Assembly (NCBI RefSeq): GCF_016801865.2
Contig: NC_068937.1
Location: 4,600,191-4,664,190, forward strand
Direction: 5' to 3'
DNA length: 64,000 bases
DNA from: Culex pipiens pallens
Taxonomy: Eukaryota > Arthropoda > Insecta > Diptera > Culicidae
The position numbers were made by a program, and so were the translations under genes. Each line of letters starts with the position of its first letter. Within the stretch, counting starts at the first letter, position 1. Below are positions 46,201 through 59,616 of the stretch, in pieces. A model generated the notes under the pieces. It searched no databases. It saw only the letters and a program-made list of their open reading frames with translations, and was not told the origin of the DNA.

Positions 46201-49157
46201 TCTTAAAATTCTAAAAATTCTTAAAATTCTTAAAATTCTTAAAATTCTTAAAATTCTTAAAATTCTTAAAATTCTTAAAATTCTTAAAATTCTTAAAATT
46301 CTTAAAATTCTTAAAATTCTTAAAATTCTTAAAATTCTTAAAATTCTTAAAATTCTTAAAATTCTTAAAATTCTTAAAATTCTTAAAATTCTTAAAATTC
46401 TTAAAATTCTTAAAATTCTTAAAATTCTTAAAATTCTTAAAATTCTTAAAATTCTTAAAATTCTTAAAATTCTTAAAATTCTTAAAATTCTTAAAATTCT
46501 TAAAATTCTTAAAATTCTTAAAATTCTTAAAATTCTTAAAATTCTTAAAATTCTTAAAATTCTTAAAATTCTTAAAATTCTTAAAATTCTTAAAATTCTT
46601 AAAATTCTTAAAATTCTTAAAATTCTTAAAATTCTTAAAATTCTTAAAATTCTTAAAATTCTTAAAATTCTTAAAATTCTTAAAATTCTTAAAATTCTTA
46701 AAATTCTTAAAATTCTTAAAATTCTTAAAATTCTTAAAATTCTTAAAATTCTTAAAATTCTTAAAATTCTTAAAATTCTTAAAATTCTTAAAATTCTTAA
46801 AATTCTTAAAATTCTTAAAATTCTTAAAATTCTTAAAATTCTTAAAATTCTTAAAATTCTTAAAATTCTTAAAATTCTTAAAATTCTTAAAATTCTTAAA
46901 ATTCTTAAAATTCTTAAAATTCTTAAAATTCTTAAAATTCTTAAAATTCTTAAAATTCTTAAAATTCTTAAAATTCTTAAAATTCTTAAAATTCTTAAAA
47001 TTCTTAAAATTCTTAAAATTCTTAAAATTCTTAAAATTCTTAAAATTCTTAAAATTCTTAAAATTCTTAAAATTCTTAAAATTCTTAAAATTCTTAAAAT
47101 TCTTAAAATTCTTAAAATTCTTAAAATTCTTAAAATTCTTAAAATTCTTAAAATTCTTAAAATTCTTAAAATTCTTAAAATTCTTAAATTCTTAAAATTC
47201 TTAAAATTCTTAAAATTCTTAAAATTCTTAAAATTCTTAAAATTCTTAAAATTCTTAAAATTCTTAAAATTCTTAAAATTCTTAAAATTCTTAAAATTCT
47301 TAAAATTCTTAAAATTCTTAAAATTCTTAAAATTCTTAAAATTCTTAAAATTCTTAAAATTCTTAAAATTCTTAAAATTCTTAAAATTCTTAAAATTCTT
47401 AAAATTCTTAAAATTCTTAAAATTCTTAAAATTCTTAAAATTCTTAAAATTCTTAAAATTCTTAAAATTCTTAAAATTCTTAAAATTCTTAAAATTCTTA
47501 AAATTCTTAAAATTCTTAAAATTCTTAAAATTCTTAAAATTCTTAAAATTCTTAAAATTCTTAAAATTCTTAAAATTCTTAAAATTCTTAAAATTCTTAA
47601 AATTCTTAAAATTCTTAAAATTCTTAAAATTCTTAAAATTCTTAAATTCTTAAAATTCTTAAAATTCTTAAAATTCTTAAAATTCTTAAAATTCTTAAAA
47701 TTCTTAAAATTCTTAAAATTCTTAAAATTCTTAAAATTCTTAAAATTCTTAAAATTCTTAAAATTCTTAAAATTCTTAAAATTCTTAAAATTCTTAAAAT
47801 TCTTAAAATTCTTAAAATTCTTAAAATTCTTAAAATTCTTAAAATTCTTAAAATTCTTAAAATTCTTAAAATTCTTAAAATTCTTAAAATTCTTAAAATT
47901 CTTAAAATTCTTAAAATTCTTAAAATTCTTAAAATTCTTAAAATTCTTAAAATTCTTAAAATTCTTAAAATTCTTAAAATTCTTAAAATTCTTAAAATTC
48001 TTAAAATTCTTAAAATTCTTAAAATTCTTAAAATTCTTAAAATTCTTAAAATTCTTAAAATTCTTAAAATTCTTAAAATTCTTAAAATTCTTAAAATTCT
48101 TAAAATTCTTAAAATTCTTAAAATTCTTAAAATTCTTAAAATTCTTAAAATTCTTAAAATTCTTAAAATTCTTAAAATTCTTAAAATTCTTAAAATTCTT
48201 AAAATTCTTAAAATTCTTAAAATTCTTAAAATTCTTAAAATTCTTAAAATTCTTAAAATTCTTAAAATTCTTAAAATTCTTAAAATTCTTAAAATTCTTA
48301 AAATTCTTAAAATTCTTAAAATTCTTAAAATTCTTAAAATTCTTAAAATTCTTAAAATTCTTAAAATTCTTAAAATTCTTAAAACTCTTAAAATTCCTAA
48401 AATTCTTAAAATTCTTAAAATTCTTAAAATTCTTAAAATTCTTAAAATTCTTAAAATTCTTAATATTCTTAAAATGCTTAAAATTCTTAAAATTCTTAAA
48501 ATTCTTAAAATTCTTAAAATTCTTAAAATTCTTAAAATTCTTAAAATTCTTAAAATTCTTAAAATTCTTAAAATTCTTAAAATTTTTAAAATTTTAAAAT
48601 TCTTAAAATTCTTAAAATTCTTAAAATTCTTAAAATTCTTAAAATTCTTAAAATTCTTAAAATTCTTAAAATTCTTAAAATTTTTAAAATTCTTAAAATT
48701 CTTAAAATTCTTAAAATTCTTAAAATTCTTAAAATTCTTAAAATTCTTAAAATTCTTAAAATTCTTAAAATTCTTAAAATTCTTAAAATTCTTAAAATTC
48801 TTAAAATTCTTAAAATTCTTAAAATTCTTAAAATTCTTAAAATTCTTAAAATTCTTAAAATTCTTAAAATTCTTAAAATTCTTAAAATTCTTAAAATTCT
48901 TAAAATTCTTAAAATTCTTAAAATTCTTAAAATTCTTAAAATTCTTAAAATTCTTAAAATTCTTAAAATTCTTAAAATTCTTAAAATTCTTAAAATTCTT
49001 AAAATTCTTAAAATTCTTAAAATTCTTAAAATTCTTAAAATTCTTAAAATTCTTAAAATTCTTAAAATTCTTAAAATTCTTAAAATTCTTAAAATTCTTA
49101 AAATTCTTAAAATTCTTAAAATTCTTAAAATTCTTAAAATTCTTAAAATTTTTAAAC
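43272..49157. repeat. (TTAAAATTC)n 9-mer satellite, ~5.9 kb, in an Oamb intron
   Basis: About 650 copies of the 9-bp unit TTAAAATTC fill most of the intron and end ~280 bp before the next exon. It is degenerate at the left edge (43272-43570) and almost perfect in the interior. There, single-A deletions near 43770, 44472, 45210, 45308, 47187 and 47645 shift the frame. This is the reverse complement of the array at 60391-61357. Confidence 0.97.
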
Positions 49158-49437
49158 ACATTTAAAACGATTGAGCTCTCACAACTGTCACTCGCTGTAA
49201 ACATGTCTCAATTTGCATCACTTAACCTCAACCGTGCAGTGTTGCCTTTTCCCATGAACTTGTTTACTCTTGCTCGCTCCCGTAATGCATCCTAATGAGT
49301 CCGATTACCGTCGTGACATCGTCGCGAGCATGACAAACGACAAACAGGCCCCCATTAGGCTTCATTAGTGACGTTTTACTTCCCTCTTTGAAACAATTAT
49401 TTCTTTTCTTCTTTTTCTGCTTCCTCTTCCGTTTCAG

Positions 49438-49840
49438 GTGAAAGAGAACCTATTATATCAGTATGGAAATCACACGCCGGTGTCGTCGACACCGGTTCCC
49501 TCATCCTTCCCCCATTCATCCTCCTCACCGTTCCTATTGTTCTCCCCCTCGTCCCCGCCGTTCGCGTCACTGTCACCTGTCACGTCAACGGCAGTGTTGC
49601 CATCCTCGCCATCGTCACCATCTTCCTTTCCCGGTTTCGACGACGAAGGTGGGGGAACGCCGCCGAATCCGCCCTGTCCGTGGACCTGCGAGCTGACCAA
49701 CGACGCCGGTTACGTCGTGTACTCGGCCCTCGGCTCCTTCTACATCCCGATGTTCGTGATGTTGTTCTTCTACTGGCGGATTTACCGGGCCGCCGAGCGG
49801 ACCACCCGCGCCATCAATCAGGGATTCCGGACCACCAAAG
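49438..49840 (+). CDS. Oamb: Octopamine receptor Oamb, exon encoding loop 2 and TM5
   Basis: The exon has 134 codons plus one base. It opens with extracellular loop 2: a glycosylation site NHT in YQYGNHTPV, then a long Ser/Pro-rich insert, then CPWTCELTND with the loop-2 Cys. TM5 follows as YVVYSALGSFYIPMFVMLFF, with the two TM5 serines expected to contact the catechol-like ring and the TM5 Pro. The start of intracellular loop 3 is RAINQGFRTTKG. The match to insect Oamb in the CELTND to TTKG stretch is very strong from memory. The acceptor is CCGTTTCAG before 49438; the donor is AAAG|GTAAGT at 49841, phase 1. The Ser/Pro-rich insert is low-complexity and likely variable between species. Confidence 0.93.
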
Positions 49841-52225
49841 GTAAGTGCGGTTGAGCGTGTGTGTTTGACAGCGCGCGAGCTGTCAAAGTCAAATCCGAAC
49901 GGGCAAAGCCTACTGCTGAGGTTATGTTTTTAACCGATTCCTCTAACCCTTGTCGCTCTGTTTTTGGAGAAAAGATTTTCATAAAGTTCCCCGAAATGCC
50001 CTCTTGCTCGAGAAGCTATTAATATTGTTTTTAACTAGCACCACTGCCACCATTTACTACTACCGCCATTACAACTAATACCGGTGCCATTTTGTGTTTG
50101 TGTGTATGTTTTATCCGAGGGAAAAATCCCTAATATTCGTCCATTTTTCGTTTTCTTTTTTTTTTCGTGGAGGGGAAGCCGCCTTCGCCATTAATAACGG
50201 TGTTAGAAAGCGAAAAACCATCAGTGAACGCACCCTTTTTTCGTCCGTTTTTTCCGGCATCCCTTCCGACAGGGGGGAAGCCGTGTTTGTGTATCCATCA
50301 ACTGTCGATCCTAATCATGTGTAATAATTTAGAGAACCCAACCTTTTCTCCGCAAAAAAAAAATGATAAAATAAAATCGAACTTCATCCCTCACAGACAC
50401 TGAACAAAATTCACACACTAAACTCTTACAAAAAAAACCACTCAAACACAAACACACACACAAATTGAAAGACAGGGCAAAACCAAAACAAAACAAACAA
50501 AAGTAAGTCTTTGTTTACCTTTTAAAAAAACGTCCGCGCGCACTTCAAAGCATCGTCGGTTCACTCCGCGCTCCAATCGTTTGTTGTTGTTTACTCCTTC
50601 CTCAAGTGTCAACAAAGTTCAACGACCGAAACGTCAAAAAGTCCTGTCGCTACACGCATCAATCGCAGTAACCACTTTGATCCGCTTTCACACAGACACA
50701 CACACGATTACAGTCACGTCTCGATGGTGTTTTGGCCTACTTGGATTTTCCGGCGAACCCCTTTCCTTTAGTCGTTGGAGGGTAGGTTTTCCGGTCGATT
50801 TGCGTTGGTTAAATTTAAGGGAAGGGACTCTTTGAAAAGTTTGCAATTTCACCTTAACCAGCTGTCACTTTGTGGATTTAAAAAGCTTCTACCCAAAATT
50901 GATTAGCTTGTTTCGGTTGATATTCGAACTTGATGCTGTCGACGTTGTGGGACGCCTAAAAACTGTCAAGTTTAATCGTTTTTCAATGTCAAAAAGGAGA
51001 AAACTGCAAAGCAAGCTTTCAAGTGATAAGGTCGACAAATTGCACCGGAACCGTTCAACCCGTTTTGGTTCAATGGACCTGGTGACCAGCAGCAGGACGG
51101 CGTACTTGAATCTTTGCACTCGGTTGACTGACAACAAGAGGTTCATAGATAGCTGGAAGAGGATGCATGCAAGAGTGAATGTTAGATATTCATACGAGAG
51201 CTCCCTTTGATGATATGCGGTGACGACAAGAGGGCATCGTTGACATTGACTGTCGTCATCGGTTTCAGCGTGACGGGGGTTGTTTTAGGGAATGTTTTTA
51301 GAAATTCCGATGAATTTTTATCAATGTTGACAGTTGTAGTTGGTCAGAGGTAAATAAACTTTGACAGTTCGTTGACCAGTGCTGCCAACTTTAAGGTTTT
51401 CAAGAAATCTTTTAAATTTGATGATAAAAAAAGTCACCATTTCAACTCGTCGCCAACCAAATTTGAAAACCAGATAAGCAGCATCCGCTTCCCGAGTGAG
51501 GTGGATTCAATGCGTGCGTTCGTGCCGTCTCTTTCATTCTCTCTGTAGTCACAACGAACCCACTTGAAGTGAATATAAATTGAATTCAATTTCAATGGAG
51601 ATTCATTAGAAGCAATTTGGTTGATATCCTTCTGGAGGCGGCGTTGCAACATGGTGCAGGGTTGCCAGCTTGAATGTAACGTGTATCGTGCACATGTACA
51701 CACAATCTGGATCCGAAGACCGGGATGTTTTCCCATCAGGGTGTGAATGGCGCGCACGAAATGTGTTTATATTTGATTTAATTACGACGGGGACCGGCTT
51801 TCCATTTGGAACTGCACTCAATCTGGGGACCCATTTGTGAATGCAACTTCTGTTTTGCGAGGATTAGTTTTCATCAGCTGAAAAACGTACTCATTTGAGC
51901 GTGAATGCAAGCCAATCAGTCGGAGTAGGCCGGGTTCTGTGACGAAACGGTGAAAACGTAATCGACTGAAAATTTCCATCCGGTGCGAATTTCTGCGAAG
52001 TCGCATCGGGGAACGAAATCTGGACATTAAACCCATTTTCCGGCCGGATAAGTCCAGTTCGGACGCTAAATCGCTGGAAAGGATTCGAGCGAAATTTTCC
52101 TCAGAATTTTGCGTGGGAGCACCGACCCTGGTGTGGTCTTTCCCAGAACTGAATATATTCTGTTCAATTTAAATGCAAATGATCAATTTACAATTCAAAA
52201 TTTTATTAGAAGTGTCGTTCTGCCT
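49841..52225 (+). other. Oamb intron, non-repetitive part
   Basis: No further exon was recognised. Short frames at 50094-50403, 50581-51210 and 51434-52036 lack domains and coding composition. There are scattered TTTGACAG/CTGTCAAA motifs, for example near 49863, 49879 and 51361. Confidence 0.6.
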
Positions 52226-55200
52226 AAATTTTCAAAATTGTCAAATTGTCAAAATTGTCAAAATTGTCAAAATTGTCAAAATTGTCAAAATTGTCAAAAT
52301 TGTCAAAATTGTCAAAATTTTCAAAATTGTCAAAATTGTCAAAACTGTTAAAATTGTCAAAATTGTCAAAAATGTCAAAATTGTCAAAATTGTCAAAATT
52401 GACAAAATTGACAAAATTGACAAAATTGACAAAATTGCCAAAATTGTCAAAACTGTCAAAATTGTCAAAATTATCAAAATTATCAAAATTGTCAAAATTG
52501 TCAAAATTGTCAAAATTGTCAAAATTGTCAAAATTGTCAAAATTGTCAAAATTGTCAAAAATGTCAAAAATGTCAAAATTGTCAAAATTGACAAAATTGT
52601 CAAAAATGTCAAAATTGTCAAAATTGTCAAAATTGTCAAAATTGTCAAAATTGTCAAAATTGTAAAAATTGTCAAAATTGTCAAAATTGTCAAAATTGTC
52701 AAAATTGTCAAAATTGTCAAAATTGTCAAAATTGTCAAAATTGTCAAAATTGTCAAAATTGTCAAAATTGTCAAAATTGTCAAAATTGTCAAAATTGTCA
52801 AAATTGTCAAAATTGTCAAAATTGTCAAAATTGTCAAAATTGTCAAAATTGTCAAAATTGTCAAAATTGTCAAAATTGTCAAAATTGTCTAAATTGTCAA
52901 AATTGTCAAAATTGTCAAAATTGTCAAAATTGTCAAAATTGTCAAAATTGTCAAAATTGTCAAAATTGTAAAAATTGTCAAAATTGTCAAAATTGTCAAA
53001 ATTGTCAAAATTGTCAAAATTGTCAAAATTGTCAAAATTGTCAAAATTGTCAAAATTGTCAAAATTGTCAAAATTGTCAAAATTGTCAAAATTGTCAAAA
53101 TTGTCAAAATTGTCAAAATTGTCAAAATTGTCAAAATTGTCAAAATTGTCAAAATTGTCAAAATTGTCAAAATTGTCACAATTGTCAAAATTGTCAAAAT
53201 TGTCAAAATTGCCAAAATTGTCAAAATTGTCAAAATTGTCAAAATTGTCAAAATTGTCAAAATTGTCAAAATTGTCAAAATTGTCAAAATTGTCAAAATT
53301 GTCAAAATTGTCAAAATTGTCAAAATTGTCAAAATTGTCAAAATTGTCAAAATTGTCAAAATTGTCAAAATTATCAAAATTGTCAAAATTGTCAAAATTG
53401 TCAAAATTGTCAAAATTGTCAAAATTGTCAAAATTGTCAAAATTGTCAAAATTGTCAAAATTGTCAAAATTGTCAAAATTGTCAAAATTGTCAAAATTGT
53501 CAAAATTGTCAAAATTGTCAAAATTGTCAAAATTGTCAAAATTGTCAAAATTGTCAAAATTGTCAAAATTGTCAAAATTGTCAAAATTGTCAAAATAGTC
53601 AAAATTGTCAAAATTGTCAAAATTGTCAAAATTGTCAAAATTGTCAAAATTGTCAAAATTGTCAAAATTGTCAAAATTGTCAAAATTGTCAAAATTGTCA
53701 AAATTGTCAAAATTGTCAAAATTGTCAAAATTGTCAAAATTGTCAAAATTGTCAAAATTGTCAAAATTGTCAAAATTGTCAAAATTGTCAAAATTGTCAA
53801 AATTGTCAAAATTGTCAAAATTGTCAAAATTGTCAAAATTGTCAAAATTGTCAAAATTGTCAAAATTGTCAAAATTGTCAAAATTGTCAAAATTGTCAAA
53901 ATTGTCAAAATTGTCAAAATTGTCAAAATTGTCAAAATTGTCAAAATTGTCAAAATTGTAAAAATTGTAAAAATTGTAAAAATTGTCAAAATTGTCAAAA
54001 TTGCTAAAATTGTCAAAATTGTCAAAATTGTCAAAATTGTCAAAATTGTCAAAATTGTCAAAATTGTCAAAATTGTCAAAATTGTCAAAATTGTCAAAAT
54101 TGTCAAAATTGTCAAAATTGTCAAAATTGTCAAAATTGTCAAAATTGTCAAAATTGTCAAAATTGTCAAAATTGTCAAAATTGTCAAAATTGTCAAAATT
54201 GTCAAAATTGTCAAAATTGTCAAAATTGTCAAAATTGTCAAAATTGTCAAAATTGTCAGAATTGTCAAAATTGTCAAAATTGTCAAAATTGTCAAAATTG
54301 TCAAAATTGTCAAAATTGTCAAAATTGTCAAAATTGTCAAAATTGTCAAAATTGTCAAAATTGTCAAAATTGTCAAAATTGTCAAAATTGTCAAAATTGT
54401 CAAAATTGTCAAAATTGTCAAAATAGTCAAAATTGTCAAAATTGTCAAAATTGTCAAAATTGTCAAAATTGTCAAAATTGTCAAAATTGTCAAAATTGTC
54501 AAAATTGTCAAAATTGTCAAAATTGTCAAAATTGTCAAAATTGTCAAAATTGTCAAAATTGTCAAAATTGTCAAAATTGTCAAAATTGTCAAAATTGTCA
54601 AAATTGTCAAAATTGTCAAAATTGTCAAAATTGTCAAAATTGTCAAAATTGTCAAAATTGTCAAAATTGTCAAAATTGTCAAAATTGTCAAAATTGTCAA
54701 AATTGTCAAAATTGTCAAAATTGTCAAAATTGTCAAAATTGTCAAAATTGTCAAAATTGTCAAAATTGTCAAAATTGTAAAAATTGTAAAAATTGTAAAA
54801 ATTGTCAAAATTGTCAAAATTGCTAAAATTGTCAAAATTGTCAAAATTGTCAAAATTGTCAAAATTGTCAAAATTGTCAAAATTGTCAAAATTGTCAAAA
54901 TTGTCAAAATTGTCAAAATTGTCAAAATTGTCAAAATTGTCAAAATTGTCAAAATTGTCAAAATTGTCAAAATTGTCAAAATTGTCAAAATTGTCAAAAT
55001 TGTCAAAATTGTCAAAATTGTCAAAATTGTCAAAATTGTCAAAATTGTCAAAATTGTCAAAATTGTCAAAATTGTCAAAATTGTCAGAATTGTCAAAATT
55101 GACAAAATTGTCAAAATTGTCAAAATTGTCAAAATTGTCAAAATTGTCAAAATTGTCAAATTTGTCAAATTTGTCAAAATTGTCAAAATTGTCAAAATTG

Positions 55201-55243
55201 TCAAAATTGTCAAAATTGTCAAAATTGTCGAAATTTACAAAAT
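52226..55243. repeat. (CAAAATTGT)n 9-mer satellite, ~3.0 kb, in the last Oamb intron
   Basis: This is the same unit and orientation as 37612-41238. The left 400 bp are heterogeneous, the rest nearly uniform. Rare variants come in pairs: CAAAATAGTC near 53593 and 54422, TTGTAAAAATTGTAAAAATTG near 53957 and 54776, TTGCTAAAATTG near 54000 and 54819, and GTCAGAATTG near 54256 and 55084. The spacing of 819-829 bp (91 or 92 units) shows a tandem block duplication inside the array. Confidence 0.97.
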
Positions 55244-58200
55244 GATTTAAAAATTTATTTTTGTGATTTCCAAATTCTGCCTACACTGCCCTTTTGACAG
55301 CTCGCTGCCACAACGGCGCCGTGAATGGCAATCCGCTCGGGAAATGTGCAGAAGCAGATTTCATGGTTGGCAAAATTGCCACCAGAGTGCGCCCATCCGG
55401 TGCTGGCTTATAAATGGCGGCCCATTATCTGACCGTGGCCACCGGAGCAGTGATTTTCCCAGATTCCGAACGCAACACTAACACTTGAGCGTCCGAGCAG
55501 CGAACAAATTGTGAAATTGTAAACAGAACCCTAAACGTCAAAGTGACGTTTGGACGTTCAACCGCACGTCATGGCTTGCTGTTCGCGCAGTGACGAACAA
55601 CTTGCAGATTAAGTTATCATACATTTATTATGGTCGTCGACGGGGCTGCTCATGTGTGTGTGTGAGTGTGTGACGCGAATGTCATGGCATGCTGCGGGTG
55701 CCAGCAGCTGCCAGTAGCAAGAATCTGGGATAAAATATGATAAGATAGTGGAGCTTTCTGTAATGGAGAGCCCGGGGTGGAAGAAAAATCTGAAAGTCAA
55801 GAAGTCTAGCCAGTTTTCCGCACGGACGCTTCGGTCCCGGTTGACTGCCTGATAAAAGACGTTCTGGTTCGGAAGCTGGCAGCACTGCAGCAGCGTTGCA
55901 GGCTCGCTCGAGTGTGGAATATATTAAATTTATCATTTGCATTTCATCCAAGGGAAGAAAAATGGCTTGTTGTGCCCTTAATCACATTAGCCATGACAAG
56001 CGTGCGCGCGGGCGGTGCAGTGACAGCGCTGAATGTGGGTAATTTCCTGGCTCGGTTGTCTGCCGTAATGATGCTCCTACAAGATGGCGGCGGTCGCGCG
56101 CTCACTTCGCATTTTTGGGTGGCTCTATCTCGCGAATGGCTGCACGAAATTGGATGAGATTTTCGCAGCTTGATTGTTGCGAGTGAGCACGTGGAAAAAT
56201 GTCAACAAAGGCCCGAAAAAGGTTTTAAAAAGCGATTAATTTCGAAAAGAAAGAATTGAAACAGTGCTGCCAGCTGTCCGTTAACAACTATTCGCGCATA
56301 AATAATTGAGTTTTTGGTCCACTTTATCTGCATAATTGAGGGAGTTTCCCGTAATAATGGACATTTTACACCCACTCACACTCACTTCACACGTTTTGCG
56401 TTGCGTGGAGCGGATTTACGGGGAGCGGGGAACCCCATTATCGTTAATCAATTTTCCGTCCGTAAACCGATTATCATGAAGGCAGTAAAAAATGGAAAAC
56501 GCAGCAAACGATTGGAGTTTGGGGTGCATTTTTGATTGGCTATCGCATTTCCTTCCCTTTTTCCTTTTGGGCGCAAACAAACAGACGTAAATATTGAACA
56601 TTTTTCACCAGAGTCACCTAACTGTCAAACTAAACGTCAAAACAGAAAGTGGTGAGTTCAAAAATTTGCGTGGTGAGTTTCACGAAATTCAAATTGAACG
56701 TTAAATAAATGATTGAAAAATATTAACGTCTGCTTGTCTGTGATTTCAGTATTCAAATTGTGCGTGCATTTTTCCTTTTTTTTTATCAATTTTCGATCGT
56801 GTTTCCCCGTTGTCGTGTGTCGTATTGAGGTAACGTTTTCCCTATTGTTTCTATGTATTGTCTTTTTTCCTCTTAATCACCGTACAGTTCATTTGTTTTT
56901 ATCAACTACATGATATCGGTCATTTTGCCGAACCACAACCCACACAAGAAAATCAGAACAAGTCCATTATCATCGATTTTTTTTCTGCTCTTTCAATCCG
57001 TTACTGCGTGTTTGTGAATGTGTTGAAATTTTAATTTTTTTTTTCCAAACTTCCCTTTCATTCATGTGCATGTTAAAATTATTTAGTCATTTTTGGTTGA
57101 AAACCAAACGAAAATGCCTTAAATTTTTTAAGCGTGTACAAAAGTGACATTTGCATACACACTGAACAAAAAACACTCAAAACACTAAACAGAACCATTT
57201 GTAAATACGTTTGGAGTGGCCCGGCCCCCCTTTTTCCGGAACCTGGCCAGTGTTGCCAACCCTGTTTGTAGTGTCGCCCCCTCCATTTTGTCAAAATTCC
57301 GTAGCTAGTGAATGATGATGACGAATGGTGACTGAAGTCCACACCAGTTTGAACACGCAAATTGAAAACAAACCAAAACTATACTTACTGGAAAACACTC
57401 ACAACTTTGATTGTTTTATTTCGCACACGTTTTTTGATTTTCTGGTAAGCCGCAAAATGAAAGAGTAAACAAAAATCTACACGATTAAAAAACTCACCAA
57501 AATTTGCCCGAATTCACCACCACCACGTTTCTTGCTCTCGAATGACAGTTGAGATTTTCACCACCAGCAACATCAACAACAACAACAAACAAACAAAAGC
57601 CAAACAAGCCCGCCGAATGCTATAAATAGTCATCAACCCGCCCTCTATTGTTCTCTCTCTCTTTCTCTTTGAAACTTGTTTTTCCTCCTTATTCTTCCAG
57701 TAGCGAATTTGGTCTCTCCCTCTCAAATCGCAAGCGACTTTCCGGAAGCGCGCTCCGGAAAGCTCGCTCCGTTTGACAGTTGTTCGAATATTTCCACTCC
57801 TTTTTTTTGTTTTGTTTTGGTTCCTTTTAGAATTTGTGATTGGAATGCTGTCCTTTTTTATTCTCTTTCTCTCTCTTTCTTTCCACGCTCTCTCGCTCAG
57901 ATTTTCTTGTTTTCGTTTTGTATGAAAGAAGTTTTTTCCGAGTCCATCTTCTTTTGTATAGTGAGAGTTTACGGATGAATTTTGTTTCCTTTATAATTGC
58001 TGGAATGCTGTTAAATAAGTTTGTACATGATATTTAAGCGAGGTGAAACTCGTTCGTTTGTGTTACTACCGTAAGAAAGTTCAAATTCGAGACCTGTATC
58101 AGTCAATATTTCGATTGTAAGTGTGTGTGTGTGTTTTGTAAATGGCAACCTGAGACAGTTCAAGTGCATGTTTTAACCTCTGATCGAAAAAAAAAACAGT

Positions 58201-58632
58201 TCAAGTGTTTTGTACGACCCCTGACACAAAGTTGTTATGAAGCCAATTGAAAAACGAAACGAACACGATTGTGCGAATCCTGAACGCAAAAGTCCCTCCA
58301 AAGCCGAAGTTGTGTAAGTTGAAAACAATGCGCATAACCACGACAACAACAAACAAAAACACGATCCCGACACGCACACACCGCACAAACAAAAGAAGAG
58401 GAGAGAAGATGCCCACAGTCGCACACAATCACGTAACCCGAGCTTGCGCGCCTGTTACTAACGATAACACTCACCACTACTACCACCACCACCACCACTG
58501 TCACTTCATCCGCTATTGTTCTGCACCACTACCAAACGCCTACTACTGCAAAACAAACACGCCCTCCACCGAACAAAACAAAAAAAAAACCCGTTCAAGC
58601 CCGCCCACCACCACTCAGAGCTGTCACTTTTA
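55244..58632 (+). other. Oamb intron, non-repetitive part
   Basis: No exon was recognised. Pyrimidine-rich tracts, short CA/GT and CAA/CAC repeats (57570-57590, 58130, 58475-58500) and T-runs are present. Frames here show no domain. An alternative Oamb last exon was looked for and not seen. Confidence 0.6.
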
Positions 58633-58634
58633 AG

Positions 58635-58771
58635 CCCGCCGCCGCCGCCCACCGCTTACTCTCTGACTCTCTTTCTCTCTGTTTCTCTTTCTCGCTCTGT
58701 TTTTCTACTGTCTGACCGCTTACTGTGCCCGCTGAACCCCACGAATCTCGCAAAAACGTAAACAAAAAAAG
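58635..58771 (+). promoter_or_regulatory. Long AG-free zone before the last Oamb exon
   Basis: No AG dinucleotide occurs between 58635 and 58769; the first is the acceptor AG at 58770-58771. The pyrimidine tract (58655-58705) and branch-point-like CTGAC at 58673 and 58712 lie about 60-100 bases upstream, while the bases just before the acceptor are purine-rich (AAACAAAAAAAG). This is the signature of a distant branch point, often tied to regulated splicing. In Drosophila Oamb the last coding exons are alternative. Confidence 0.6.
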
Positions 58772-59616
58772 GTGGCAAAAAGAAGAACAACTTTGACGAC
58801 AGTCTGACGCTGCGGATGCACCGCGGAAAGGGCGTTGGCGCGCTGATGGCGTCCACGATGCGGACGCACAACATGCTGCTGGAGGGGGCGACGCCCCCGG
58901 GCACCACGACGACGACCACCGGAAGGCCGCCTGGGCCGGGAGCGGCCCAGCCGTCAACGTCCTCGTCGGCGGCAAACAATAACAACAACAACAACAACGC
59001 TCCTCACATTTCGATCTCGAGCCCGACGGCGTCGATCAGCTCGACCCAGCTGCAGATGAGCCTGCAGCGGCACCACAACGGCGGAAGTTCCCGCCACCAG
59101 AGCATGCGGGACTCGCGGCGCAAGTCCGTCTTCAAGGAGGCGCCGGCGGGCATCTCGCGCGATCTGTCGCCCAACTCGAGCAAAAAGCTCGGCAAGAAGC
59201 ACCTCAAGGTGCAGGTCAAGCGCTTCCGGATGGAAACGAAGGCGGCCAAAACGCTCGCCATCATAGTAGGCGGCTTCATCATCTGCTGGCTGCCCTTCTT
59301 CACCATGTACCTCGTCAGGGCCTTCTGCGACGACTGCATCAACGATACGCTCTTCTCGATCCTCTTTTGGCTCGGCTACTGCAACTCCGCCGTCAACCCG
59401 TTCATCTACGCGCTCTTCTCGCGCGACTTCCGGCAGGCCTTCAAGCGGATCATCATGCGGTGTCTGTGCTGGCGGCGGTTCAAGATCAACCTGCTGAAAA
59501 AGTCCAGCACGAGCGCGCACCAGCACAACCACAACAACCACAGCTACAGCCCGTCCGCTTTCACCCCGCTCGCGTCAACCCCGCGCACCGAACTCGACAG
59601 TTCCGTGTTCAGATGA
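58772..59616 (+). CDS. Oamb: Octopamine receptor Oamb, last exon: loop 3, TM6, TM7, C-tail
   Basis: The split Gly codon (G from the previous exon, then GT) is followed by 280 codons to a TGA at 59614-59616. Loop 3 starts GKKKNNFDDSLTLRMHRGKG. It has poly-Thr, poly-Asn and Ser-rich stretches, then a basic KVQVKRFRMETKAAKT segment expected to bind G protein. TM6 carries the CWLPFF toggle motif (IICWLPFFTMY), and TM7 carries NPFIY in YCNSAVNPFIYALF. Helix 8 (SRDFRQAFKRI) is followed by RCLCW, a possible palmitoylation site. A His/Asn-rich tail ends DSSVFR. The match to the K3-type tail of Drosophila Oamb is inferred from memory; isoform identity is uncertain. The coding-like frame does not end at the TGA (see next entry). 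Confidence 0.93.

Noticed and set aside
58954..59541. 195-codon minus-strand frame and other frames over the last Oamb exon
   Set aside because: They are opposite or shifted shadows of the GC-rich receptor coding frame.
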